In this document: piece after piece, positions 8,735-15,954 of the stretch
Numbering within the stretch: position 1 is the stretch's first letter
How the letters are laid out: the number at the start of each line of letters is the position of its first letter
Source of the DNA: Clostridium sp. OF09-36
Lineage (GTDB): Bacteria; Bacillota; Clostridia; Lachnospirales; Lachnospiraceae
Direction of reading: 5' to 3'
DNA length: 64,000 nucleotides
Assembly: GCF_003481985.1 (NCBI RefSeq)
Contig: NZ_QUMD01000004.1
Span: forward strand, 62,001-126,000
Made by a program: the position numbers and the translations under genes
The notes under the pieces: model-generated
The model's database searches: none
What the model saw: only the letters and a program-made list of their open reading frames with translations
What the model was told of the DNA's origin: nothing

Positions 8735-9652
8735 ATGAATAGAAAAACAGTCGTGATCGGAAGTCTGAATTACGATGTGTGTTTAAAACAGGAACGCCTT
8801 CCGGTTGAGGGAGAAACCTACTTTGCAGATAGTGTCAATTATTGCAGTGGAGGCAAAGGCGGAAACCAGGCAGTCCAGGCAGCAAAGCTTGGTGTGCCAA
8901 CCTATATGGTCGGCTGCATCGGGGATGACACCTCCGGTGTATTCCTGAAAGAAAACATCGAAAAATATGGCGTACACACTGACTATCTGAAAATCCGCCC
9001 GGGAAACAGCGGAATGTCTGTTGCACAGTCCCTGTATGACGGCGGGGTTCGTGCTTCTGTCGTCCGCGGGACCAATGATCTGGTCACCAAAGAGGATGTC
9101 GACGAGCTGGACGGCTTTTTAAATCCGGGAGATATTGTGGTATTCCAGCTGGAAATCCCGATCTCGACCATCGAATATGCGATCCATTTTTGTAAGGAAA
9201 AGGGCTGTGTCGTTATTTTAAACGGTGCCCCGGCCAGCGAAGTGAGTGAGGAGACCTTAAAGGAGGTCGATTACTTTGTTGTAAATGAGCTGGAGGCAGG
9301 ATTTTTCTGCAAAAAGCCGATCGAAGACAAGGAGACCGCACTGGAGGAAATCCAGAAGATGACCAGAGCGCTTGGAAATACCTGCATTTATACGCTTGGA
9401 AAAGCCGGCTCTGTTGTATGCGATGGCAAAAAAGCGGAGTTTGTACCTTCCAGAAAGGTGCAGGCAGTGGAATCCACCGGAGCAGGAGACTCCTTTATCG
9501 GAGGTCTTTGCTATGCCTTAACCGAAAATATGGACATCTTCGAGGCGGCAAAATTTGCGACCTGCTGCAGTGCGAAAACGGTATGCAAGATTGGCGGACA
9601 GCCATCGATGCCGTTTTTGGACGAGGTAATGGAACTTTACAATCAGAAATAA
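8735..9652 (+). CDS. PfkB-family (ribokinase-like) sugar kinase
   Basis: 305 residues. The N-terminal PfkB signature is present (CSGGKGGNQAVQAAKLG) and the C-terminal catalytic motif STGAGDSFIGG carries the base Asp and anion hole. VVIGSLNYDV opens the Rossmann-like core. Starts 15 bp after the isomerase with AGGAGGGG upstream. It is the second intact kinase in the locus, after the FGGY enzyme, so the pathway may phosphorylate at two positions or handle two sugars. Followed by a perfect 13-bp hairpin. Confidence 0.9.
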   Translation: MNRKTVVIGSLNYDVCLKQERLPVEGETYFADSVNYCSGGKGGNQAVQAAKLGVPTYMVGCIGDDTSGVFLKENIEKYGVHTDYLKIRPGNSGMSVAQSLYDGGVRASVVRGTNDLVTKEDVDELDGFLNPGDIVVFQLEIPISTIEYAIHFCKEKGCVVILNGAPASEVSEETLKEVDYFVVNELEAGFFCKKPIEDKETALEEIQKMTRALGNTCIYTLGKAGSVVCDGKKAEFVPSRKVQAVESTGAGDSFIGGLCYALTENMDIFEAAKFATCCSAKTVCKIGGQPSMPFLDEVMELYNQK

Positions 9653-9696
9653 TCTGGACATACCTTACAGGTAGGTCTGGGTGGATATGGCAGTCA

Positions 9697-9730
9697 AAGG
9701 GAAAATGAAGCTACAGATTCATTTTCCCTT
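9697..9730 (+). terminator. Perfect 13-bp hairpin after the PfkB kinase
   Basis: AAGGGAAAATGAA (9697-9709) pairs with TTCATTTTCCCTT (9718-9730). There is no immediate long T-run, so it may be a leaky terminator or an mRNA end-protecting hairpin. Confidence 0.6.
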
Positions 9731-9802
9731 CCTGTGCTTATAGCATTTTTTGCCAGATCCGCCAGAATAAAAAACAGATCCGGTATCGGAGGCGGTAGCA
9801 GA

Positions 9803-10345
9803 ATGAAAGATTATAAAAATGCGGTACTAAAAGAGCTTAAGGAATCCATGGAGTGTGTGAAGGAAGAGGAAATCGTCTGGCTGGCGCAAGAGATTGCCAG
9901 TGCCCGTCAGGTTTTTTGTGATGGCCTTGGAAGAAGCGGGCTGGTCATGAAAGCGTTCGCCATGCGGTTAGGACAGATGGGGATCCGCAGTGTCAGCGTT
10001 GGGGAGGTGACGGCACCGGCATTTGGCCCGGGGGACCTGCTGGTGATCGGCAGTGCATCTGGATCTTCCGCGGTCTTAAAATATCACGCGCAGAAGGCGA
10101 AGGAGCTTGGCGGCAGGGTCGCACTGGTCACAAGTAAGGAAAGCTCACCGTTAACGGAATTTGCTGCAGGCAGTGTGCTGGTCAAGGCACAGGATAAGGA
10201 CGCCATGGGAACCTCGATTCAGCCGATGGGGGCTTTATTCGAGCAGAGTGCGCAGCTTGTGTGCGATATGACAGTGCTGGAGCTGATGGACCAGTTGCAA
10301 TTAACATCAGAAGAAATGCGGAAGCATCATGCTAACATTGAGTAA
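9803..10345 (+). CDS. SIS-domain protein, 6-phospho-3-hexuloisomerase-like
   Basis: 180 residues, the usual size for HxlB/PHI. The ATG at 9803 is chosen because GGAGGCGG lies just upstream. A frame extension to 9734 lacks a site. Phosphosugar-binding SIS features are CDGLGRSGLVMKAFAMRLGQMG and IGSASGSSAVLKYHAQKAKE, with the family's AMGTSIQPMGALFEQ near the C-terminus. PHI interconverts 3-hexulose 6-phosphate and fructose 6-phosphate. No hexulose-phosphate synthase partner is visible here, so the role is probably catabolic isomerisation of a 3-keto or related sugar phosphate. Confidence 0.82.
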   Translation: MKDYKNAVLKELKESMECVKEEEIVWLAQEIASARQVFCDGLGRSGLVMKAFAMRLGQMGIRSVSVGEVTAPAFGPGDLLVIGSASGSSAVLKYHAQKAKELGGRVALVTSKESSPLTEFAAGSVLVKAQDKDAMGTSIQPMGALFEQSAQLVCDMTVLELMDQLQLTSEEMRKHHANIE

Positions 10346-10366
10346 AATTTAAGAGGAGAAGGCTTC

Positions 10367-10549
10367 ATGAAAGTATTATGTTTTGGATCATTGAATATTG
10401 ATTATACCTATAAGGTAGACCATTTTGTCCAGAAGGGCGAGCCAGTGAAGAATGCGATGGACATGGCATCTAAGGCCTCTGCGATCGCCGTGACCAGACA
10501 GGGCGCTGCACCTTCCATTCCAACGATGGAAGAAGTAAAAGCATTTTAA
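10367..10549 (+). pseudogene. PfkB-family kinase remnant, large in-frame internal deletion
   Basis: Only 60 residues. The first 26 match the N-terminus of a ribokinase-like kinase (MKVLCFGSLNIDYTYKVDHF), and the last 30 or so match the extreme C-terminus (ASKASAIAVTRQGAAPSIPT). The whole catalytic middle, including the GGKG and GAGD motifs, is missing. The fusion stays in frame, keeps a good GAGGAG ribosome site and reads to a natural stop, so a short product could be made, but it cannot be a kinase. A full gene would be about 300 residues, so roughly 720 bp are gone. It was probably the third kinase of the sugar locus. Confidence 0.8.
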
Positions 10550-10550
10550 A

Positions 10551-11267
10551 ATGAAAAAAACAGAATACCTTCCAGTCCTTGTGGAGCGTGATGGGAAGCT
10601 TCTGGTAGCCGGAAAAACAGAGCGGAAAACAGCGCATTCCGTTCCACCGGTATGCCATGCGACTGCGATCATAGTGCCAGTCTTTCCCGATGGCAGACTG
10701 CTGATGGAGGACAGGGCAGAACGCCACAGGCGGGAAGGAAGGTTTATCCCGGAAGACGGCCATGTGTTCAACTGCTTTGGCGGGCATATGCAATATGCAG
10801 ATATCCCGGAAGAAGAACACCGGACCGGGGTAAGCATGGAAACCTTCCGCAAGTGCGCTTACCGGGAACTCTCCGAAGAGCTTGTCCGCGTGACAGCGGA
10901 TGGAAGAAGAGAAACATTTTCCCCAGTCATGGACAGGCTGGTTCCGGTCGGCCTGTATTCCATGAAGGGCGAGGCGAACTGGGAATATTCCTGGTTATTT
11001 CTCTACCGGTTAGAGGATTTTGGCCCTTATGGTTCCCAGGATACAGTCATGACGGAGCATGGGGAAGAAAATGTGGTTCAGTCCGCCTGTGTCATGACCT
11101 GGGAAGCATTGCTGGAGCAGTTTACAAACAGGGAGAAGCTGGATACGGTAAGCTTCTCGGATGGGATTGCGCGGGTGCTTCTGCGAAATAGCGGGGAAGA
11201 GCTGCACTGTGCGATCAATTGCATTTTTTCAGGAAATTTGAATATTGCTTTTCAAAATTGTATATGA
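10551..11267 (+). CDS. NUDIX-domain hydrolase-like protein
   Basis: 238 residues, starting one base after the stop of the kinase scar. A NUDIX-like helix is visible as AYRELSEELVRV (REUxEE pattern), preceded by the Gly-rich NCFGGHMQYADIP. The spacing between GG and RE is longer than in a textbook Nudix box, so an insertion is present and substrate is unknown. Cytoplasmic, no signal. Possibly a house-cleaning pyrophosphatase carried with the sugar locus, but a separate function is as likely. A strong hairpin follows. Confidence 0.65.
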   Translation: MKKTEYLPVLVERDGKLLVAGKTERKTAHSVPPVCHATAIIVPVFPDGRLLMEDRAERHRREGRFIPEDGHVFNCFGGHMQYADIPEEEHRTGVSMETFRKCAYRELSEELVRVTADGRRETFSPVMDRLVPVGLYSMKGEANWEYSWLFLYRLEDFGPYGSQDTVMTEHGEENVVQSACVMTWEALLEQFTNREKLDTVSFSDGIARVLLRNSGEELHCAINCIFSGNLNIAFQNCI

Positions 11268-11314
11268 TAATGCCAATAGGCAAATGACAGTATGTATTTC
11301 CACGGAAGTACGCA

Positions 11315-11344
11315 GAAACCCCGGAGCTGCAACTCCGGGGTTTC
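11315..11344 (+). terminator. Intrinsic terminator closing the sugar/NUDIX operon
   Basis: GAAACCCCGGAG (11315-11326) pairs perfectly with CTCCGGGGTTTC (11333-11344) around a 6-nt loop. The T-tract after it is weak. Confidence 0.75.
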
Positions 11345-11399
11345 TATTCCGTTTTGGTAAGGTGAAAGTGAAAATTTATCAACTTGGAAAATTGGGTGG

Positions 11400-11428
11400 T
11401 TGACGCGAAAAAAATGCTGTAGTATAGT
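11400..11428 (+). promoter_or_regulatory. Promoter of the mgtE leader
   Basis: TTGACG (11400-11405), exactly 17 bp, TATAGT (11423-11428). Transcription from about 11435 gives a leader of some 470 nt before mgtE. Confidence 0.75.
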
Positions 11429-11472
11429 TTAGGAGGAATTTATTGATCGTGCACATATAAGGAGGTGAGGAA

Positions 11473-11586
11473 ATGGACGTCGCGGACAGTTATAAGCGAA
11501 TGAGCGGCAATGGAAGAGAAAAGAAGACCGACAGCCTGTCTGAATCCGCTGTCCGTTTTCTCACACGAATTGAGTTTAGATTTTGA
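11473..11586 (+). CDS. Small leader ORF (37 codons) in the mgtE 5' region
   Basis: ATG at 11473 follows a near-perfect AAGGAGGTGAGG site, stronger than that of mgtE itself. It encodes 37 residues rich in Ser, Lys and Arg, ending FLTRIEFRF. It lies in the 5' leader, between the promoter and a terminator hairpin at 11660. The reading frame spans sequence that can pair in two ways (11483-11489 with 11549-11555, or a local GACAG/CTGTC hairpin near 11530-11540), so ribosome movement could switch the RNA fold. No match to a known leader peptide is recognised. Role in controlling mgtE is inference. Confidence 0.5.
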   Translation: MDVADSYKRMSGNGREKKTDSLSESAVRFLTRIEFRF

Positions 11587-11659
11587 TAGGAAAACTGTCT
11601 GATCGGTAGTCCCTGCATCACAGGTGTACTGCACGGATCAGGCTGTATTTGCGTGTGTC

Positions 11660-11706
11660 TGCCATTGCCCGTTTTCAGATGAAACCGGTAATGGCATTTT
11701 TTATTT
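11660..11706 (+). terminator. Leader terminator (possible attenuator) upstream of mgtE
   Basis: TGCCATTGCC (11660-11669) pairs with GGTAATGGCA (11687-11696) with one G-U pair. The loop can itself pair (GTTTT/GAAAC). T6 follows, then ATTT. It stands about 200 nt before the mgtE start and about 225 nt after the expected transcription start, so mgtE transcription must read through it. Confidence 0.75.
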
Positions 11707-11905
11707 GCGGAAACACGCTGCTGTTTTTCTTTCTTGTTTTTTGAATCTATTGTTAAGAAAACGTGAAGAATACAGGAGATTTTTCTGGAAAAATACAGCA
11801 GGTTTGCGCAGATCAAAAATGCTCCGGTTCCACGGATGACAGCCGTGAGAACAAAACGCTGTGAGAAAGAGAAAGACTTTTTCGCAGGCAGAGAAAGGAG
11901 CAGGC

Positions 11906-13327
11906 ATGGAAAAGATGAACGAGAACGAGACCAAAGACGTGGCAGTTCAGGTACGTGACTACCAGACGGAACTGGAGCAGATCATGCGGAGCAACGTATC
12001 CCCGCGTGTATTAAAGGACCGGATTTCCGACTACCATGAGAATGATATCGCATCCTCTTTCGAGGTGCTGACAAGAGATGAGAGAGAGCGTTTATACCGC
12101 ATTTTAGATGCGGAACAGCTTTCTGATATTTTTGAATATCTGGATAACGCAGAAATTTATTTTGAGGAACTGAATGCAAGAAAGAAGGTTGAGGTTCTTT
12201 CCTGCATGGAAGTTGATCAGGCAGCAGCGCTGCTTAAGCGCCTGGCAAAGCCGGAGCGCAATATGCTCATTGACCTGATTGACAATGAATCCAAGCGCGA
12301 CATTGCCATGCTGGAGTCTTTCGATGAAGATGAGATCGGAAGCCGCATGAGCATGAATTTTATTGAGATCAAAGCTGGAATCAGTGTCCGTGAAGCGATG
12401 CGGGAGCTGGTTGCACAGGCGGCAGAAAACGATAATATTTCTACCTTATATGTAACCGATGACCAGCACACGTTCTGCGGTGCGATCGACTTAAAGGATT
12501 TGATCATTGCCCGAGAGGGCAGCAGCCTGGATGATATCATCATGGAGTCTTACCCATATGTGTATGCCCGTGAGATGATCGAAGACTGTATCGAGCGCAT
12601 GAAGGACTACTCCGAGGATTCCATCCCGGTACTGGATGAGAGCAACAAGATCCTTGGTGTCATCACTGCGCAGGACATCGTTCAGGTTGTCGATGATGAG
12701 ATGGGCGATGACTACGCAAAGTTAGCAGGTCTTGCTTCTGAGGAGGAATTAAACGAGCCGATCCGCCAGAGCGTGCACAAGCGTCTGCCGTGGCTGATCA
12801 TTTTACTTGGCCTTGGTCTTGTGGTTTCCAGTGTGGTTGGTTTGTTTGAGGGTGTGGTAGCGCAGCTGACCATTGTGATCTGCTTCCAGTCCCTGATTCT
12901 GGACATGGCCGGAAACGTCGGCACCCAGTCCCTGGCAGTGACCATCCGTGTGCTGATGGATGAGAACCTGGATGGCAAGCAGAAACTTGGCCTGGTATTT
13001 AAGGAAGCGAGAGTCGGCATGTGCAACGGACTGATCCTTGGCATTCTTTCTTTCGTTGCGATCGGTGCTTATATCGCGATTGCAAAGGGAATGACTCCGT
13101 TTTTTGCATTCGCAGTTTCCGGCTGCATCGGCGTGGCACTTCTTGCGGCCATGATTATTTCCAGTGTATCCGGTACGGTGATCCCGATCATGTTTAAAAA
13201 GTTCGGCGTAGACCCGGCCGTAGCATCTGGTCCGCTCATCACAACGGTGAACGACCTGGTAGCGGTGGTTTCTTACTACGGACTGACCTGGATCTTTTTG
13301 ATCGAGATGCTGCATTTAGCGGATTAA
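11906..13327 (+). CDS. mgtE: Magnesium transporter MgtE
   Basis: 473 residues from the ATG at 11906 (AAAGGAG 5 nt upstream); an extension to 11861 has no site. Domain order matches MgtE: an N-terminal superhelical domain (about 10-130), a CBS pair (about 140-265, with STLYVTDDQHTFCGAIDLKDL and SIPVLDESNKILGVITAQD), then a five-helix membrane pore starting near LPWLIILLGLG. The conserved pore stretch NVGTQSLAVTIRVLM and the Asp-bearing TVNDLVAVVSYYG near the C-terminus are present. The channel imports Mg2+ and the N/CBS domains close it when intracellular Mg2+ is high. Transcription comes from a long leader holding a small ORF and a terminator. Confidence 0.95.
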   Translation: MEKMNENETKDVAVQVRDYQTELEQIMRSNVSPRVLKDRISDYHENDIASSFEVLTRDERERLYRILDAEQLSDIFEYLDNAEIYFEELNARKKVEVLSCMEVDQAAALLKRLAKPERNMLIDLIDNESKRDIAMLESFDEDEIGSRMSMNFIEIKAGISVREAMRELVAQAAENDNISTLYVTDDQHTFCGAIDLKDLIIAREGSSLDDIIMESYPYVYAREMIEDCIERMKDYSEDSIPVLDESNKILGVITAQDIVQVVDDEMGDDYAKLAGLASEEELNEPIRQSVHKRLPWLIILLGLGLVVSSVVGLFEGVVAQLTIVICFQSLILDMAGNVGTQSLAVTIRVLMDENLDGKQKLGLVFKEARVGMCNGLILGILSFVAIGAYIAIAKGMTPFFAFAVSGCIGVALLAAMIISSVSGTVIPIMFKKFGVDPAVASGPLITTVNDLVAVVSYYGLTWIFLIEMLHLAD

Positions 13328-13331
13328 AAGT

Positions 13332-13373
13332 ACAGCTGTCTGGTATATGGAAATTTGCATACCGGACAGCTGT
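13332..13373 (+). terminator. Terminator after mgtE
   Basis: ACAGCTGTCTGGTAT (13332-13346) pairs with ATACCGGACAGCTGT (13359-13373) with one T-G pair. The T-tract is short and runs into the next promoter. Confidence 0.75.
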
Positions 13374-13402
13374 TTGCGTATCAGAGGAATGTATGGTATA
13401 AT
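13374..13402 (+). promoter_or_regulatory. Promoter of the cyclophilin gene
   Basis: TTGCGT (13374-13379), 17 bp, TATAAT (13397-13402), starting immediately after the mgtE terminator stem. Confidence 0.75.
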
Positions 13403-13467
13403 GTGCGCAAAAGAAAACAGGCGGCTGCAAAGCAGGCATTTGTTTTACATGAAGGGAGATTTGAACC

Positions 13468-13986
13468 ATGAAAAATCCAGAGATTACCATTACGATGGAA
13501 GACGGCGGCGTGATCCGCGCAGAATTATATCCGGAGGTTGCTCCGAATACCGTAAAGAACTTTATCAGCCTGGCAAAGAAAGGCTACTATGACGGACTCA
13601 TTTTCCACAGAGTCATCAAAGGCTTTATGATCCAGGGCGGATGCCCGAACGGCAACGGCATGGGCGGCCCGGGCTATTCCATCAAGGGTGAGTTCAGCCA
13701 GAATGGTTTCCAGAATGACTTAAAGCATACCGCAGGCGTTCTTTCCATGGCACGTTCCATGATGCCGAACTCCGCAGGTTCCCAGTTCTTCATCATGCAC
13801 AAAGATGCTCCGCACTTAGACGGCGCTTACGCAGCATTCGGTATGGTCATTGACGGCATGGACGTCGTAAACAAGATTGCCGAGACCCGCACCGACTACA
13901 GCGACAGACCGCTCAAAGAGCAGAAGATCAAGAGCATGACGGTTGATACCTTCGGTGAAGAGTACGACGAGCCGGAGAAGTGCTAA
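13468..13986 (+). CDS. Peptidyl-prolyl cis-trans isomerase, cyclophilin type
   Basis: 172 residues, a single-domain bacterial cyclophilin. Active-site landmarks are FHRVIKGFMIQGGCP (catalytic Arg, and the Phe/Met/Gln pocket), GSQFFIMH and HLDGAYAAFGMVIDGMDVV. Position His/Leu-Asp replaces the Trp of human CypA, typical of cyclosporin-insensitive bacterial forms. No signal peptide, so cytoplasmic folding helper. Has its own promoter and GAAGGGAG site. Confidence 0.93.
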   Translation: MKNPEITITMEDGGVIRAELYPEVAPNTVKNFISLAKKGYYDGLIFHRVIKGFMIQGGCPNGNGMGGPGYSIKGEFSQNGFQNDLKHTAGVLSMARSMMPNSAGSQFFIMHKDAPHLDGAYAAFGMVIDGMDVVNKIAETRTDYSDRPLKEQKIKSMTVDTFGEEYDEPEKC

Positions 13987-14000
13987 GTTAGAGGAATGAT

Positions 14001-14825
14001 ATGACACAGGAATACACGGTTTGGATTGGAAAAACAGCATATCCGGTTGTGGTTTCTGACGAACGAAAAGCTCTCCTTGCCGCGAAAGCAGCAGGGAGAG
14101 CTTTTGTTGGTCTGATACACATGGAAGAACATGGTGGAGGAAGTCAGGAAGATGACATCTGGGATGCAGAGTACCTGGCAACGCCGGATGCCATCTGCCC
14201 GGAATATTTAGAACGCATTGTGCTCCGCCACATCGGTCTGCCCTGGATCATCACAGAAACAGACCGCTTGATTATCCGGGAATTTACCGTAGAAGACATT
14301 GCCGGTATGCCAGAGGAACCGGATGCCTGGTTTACACAGGAGGAACGGGATGCTGATCAGATTTTTTACGATACAGAGAAATTGAAGGCCTATATCAAAG
14401 GCCAGTACCGGTTTTATGAGTATGGAATCTGGGCGCTGGTGCGAAAAACAGATGGCAGGATCATCGGAAAAGCCGGGTTATCCAATGCGAAGAAACGGGA
14501 TTTTGCAAGGGCAAGTGCACCGGAAGAACAACTGGGAAAAGTTGCGGAAACCGGAAATGACTTCGAACCGAAAAGTAGAGTGGACTCCGAAAATGACTTT
14601 CCAGATGCCAACGGAATGGAAGACAGGGAATTTCTGGAACTCGGCTACCATGTTTTTCACCCCTACCGCCGTCAGGGCTATGCCGAAGAAGCATGCCGTG
14701 CGATCCTTGCTTATGCTAGGGATGAGCTGGATTGTCCGGTGTGTGCCTGCGTGGCAGGAGAAAATACGGCATCGGTCCAGCTGCTTCGGAAACTGCAGGT
14801 AAAGTATTATCTGAGTGGAAAATAA
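14001..14825 (+). CDS. GNAT-family acetyltransferase
   Basis: 274 residues. The first 90 residues form an uncharacterised N-terminal region. A GNAT domain follows, from ITETDRLIIREFTVEDI, with acetyl-CoA pyrophosphate loop RRQGYA (Q/RxxGxG/A) and the helix EEACRAILAYARDEL. A charged insertion (about 172-210) interrupts the middle of the fold. The C-terminus is short after LLRKL. Substrate unknown. Starts 15 bp after the cyclophilin and may be cotranscribed. Confidence 0.75.
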   Translation: MTQEYTVWIGKTAYPVVVSDERKALLAAKAAGRAFVGLIHMEEHGGGSQEDDIWDAEYLATPDAICPEYLERIVLRHIGLPWIITETDRLIIREFTVEDIAGMPEEPDAWFTQEERDADQIFYDTEKLKAYIKGQYRFYEYGIWALVRKTDGRIIGKAGLSNAKKRDFARASAPEEQLGKVAETGNDFEPKSRVDSENDFPDANGMEDREFLELGYHVFHPYRRQGYAEEACRAILAYARDELDCPVCACVAGENTASVQLLRKLQVKYYLSGK

Positions 14826-14858
14826 GTTTTTATTATCTGTGGAGGTATTCATAAAACA

Positions 14859-15911
14859 ATGATCTCACTAAGTACGCTATGCTATATCGAAAAAGACGGG
14901 CAGTATCTGATGCTGCACCGTACCGTGAAGAAAAATGATGTAAACAAAGACAAATGGATCGGAGTCGGAGGTCATTTTGAGGCAGATGAAAGCCCGGAAG
15001 AATGTCTGCTCCGTGAAGTCTGGGAGGAGACCGGCTATACGCTGACCTCCTGGAAATACCGTGCCATTGTGACCTTTGTCTCCGGAAACGGCGTGACAGA
15101 ATATATGTCGCTCTTTACGGCAGATGCCTTTACCGGCGAACCGATCGCATGCAATGAAGGCGAGCTGGCATGGGTCGACAAAGAAGAAGCAGTGAAGCTA
15201 AACATCTGGGAGGGCGATAAGATCTTTTTCCGTCTTCTGAATGAACGCACCGATTTCTTCTCGCTCAAGCTTGTCTATGACGGTCACGATAAGCTTGTTT
15301 CGGCTTCTCTGGATGGCCAGGAGATGGAGCTTCTTGATGTGCTCGATGAGAAGACAGGGGAGAAAACCGGAGTGCGAAGAGAAAGAGGAGTTGTCCACCG
15401 CGATGGAAGTGTGCACGGAACTGCTCATGTTTGGGTCGTGCGCCGTGGTCCCTCGGACAGCTGGGAGGTGCTTCTTCAGAAACGGAGTGAGCATAAAGAT
15501 TCTTACCCGGGATATTATGACATTTCCGCAGCCGGGCATGTGGCAGCGGGAGAGGAGTATCTGCCGACAGCAATTCGGGAGCTGAACGAAGAATTGGGGA
15601 TCGAGGCAACAGAAGAAGAACTCCATTTTGTTAAAATGCATCAGTCAGAAAGCGAAGAAGTTTTTCATGGACAGCCGTTTAAAAATCACGAGATCAGCGC
15701 GGTCTATCTGTACGCGGGAGAAAAGCTTCAGGAAGAAAACCTGAAGCTTCAGAAAGCGGAAGTTGAGAGTGTGAGGTGGATGGATTATCAGACATGCATC
15801 GAAAAAATCGAAAAGAAGGAACTAAATAGCTGTATTAATCTTGAAGAACTTAAGGCGCTGAAAAAAGGATTAATGTCTTTCGGCCCTGGAACAGTTCAGG
15901 ATGAAAATTAA
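14859..15911 (+). CDS. Tandem NUDIX protein: MutT-like domain fused to IPP-isomerase-like domain
   Basis: 350 residues with two NUDIX domains. Domain 1 (about 1-145) has a canonical box, GGHFEADESPEECLLREVWEETGY, beginning GVGGHFEADE, and resembles 8-oxo-dGTP diphosphatases. Domain 2 (about 175-335) resembles the Idi/YfcD group (AHVWVVRRG, LLQKRSEHKDSYPGYYDIS, GHVAAGEEYLPTAIRELNEE). A short linker joins them. Single-domain versions of both are common and the fusion suggests a combined house-cleaning role, but substrates cannot be read from sequence. Confidence 0.85.
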   Translation: MISLSTLCYIEKDGQYLMLHRTVKKNDVNKDKWIGVGGHFEADESPEECLLREVWEETGYTLTSWKYRAIVTFVSGNGVTEYMSLFTADAFTGEPIACNEGELAWVDKEEAVKLNIWEGDKIFFRLLNERTDFFSLKLVYDGHDKLVSASLDGQEMELLDVLDEKTGEKTGVRRERGVVHRDGSVHGTAHVWVVRRGPSDSWEVLLQKRSEHKDSYPGYYDISAAGHVAAGEEYLPTAIRELNEELGIEATEEELHFVKMHQSESEEVFHGQPFKNHEISAVYLYAGEKLQEENLKLQKAEVESVRWMDYQTCIEKIEKKELNSCINLEELKALKKGLMSFGPGTVQDEN

Positions 15912-15916
15912 CAACA

Positions 15917-15954
15917 AAAGGATTTCACCTGTTATGTCTCAGGTGAAATCCTTT
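15917..15954. terminator. Bidirectional terminator between convergent genes
   Basis: AAAGGATTTCACCTG (15917-15931) pairs perfectly with CAGGTGAAATCCTTT (15940-15954). It serves the NUDIX fusion on one strand. On the other it includes the stop codon of the LysR gene. Confidence 0.85.

Noticed and set aside
11430..11700. Canonical M-box (ykoK) Mg2+ riboswitch before mgtE
   Set aside because: Only AGGTGAGG resembles the M-box 5' strand, and it is part of the small ORF's ribosome site. The other conserved strands are not found by eye. A covariance search would settle it.
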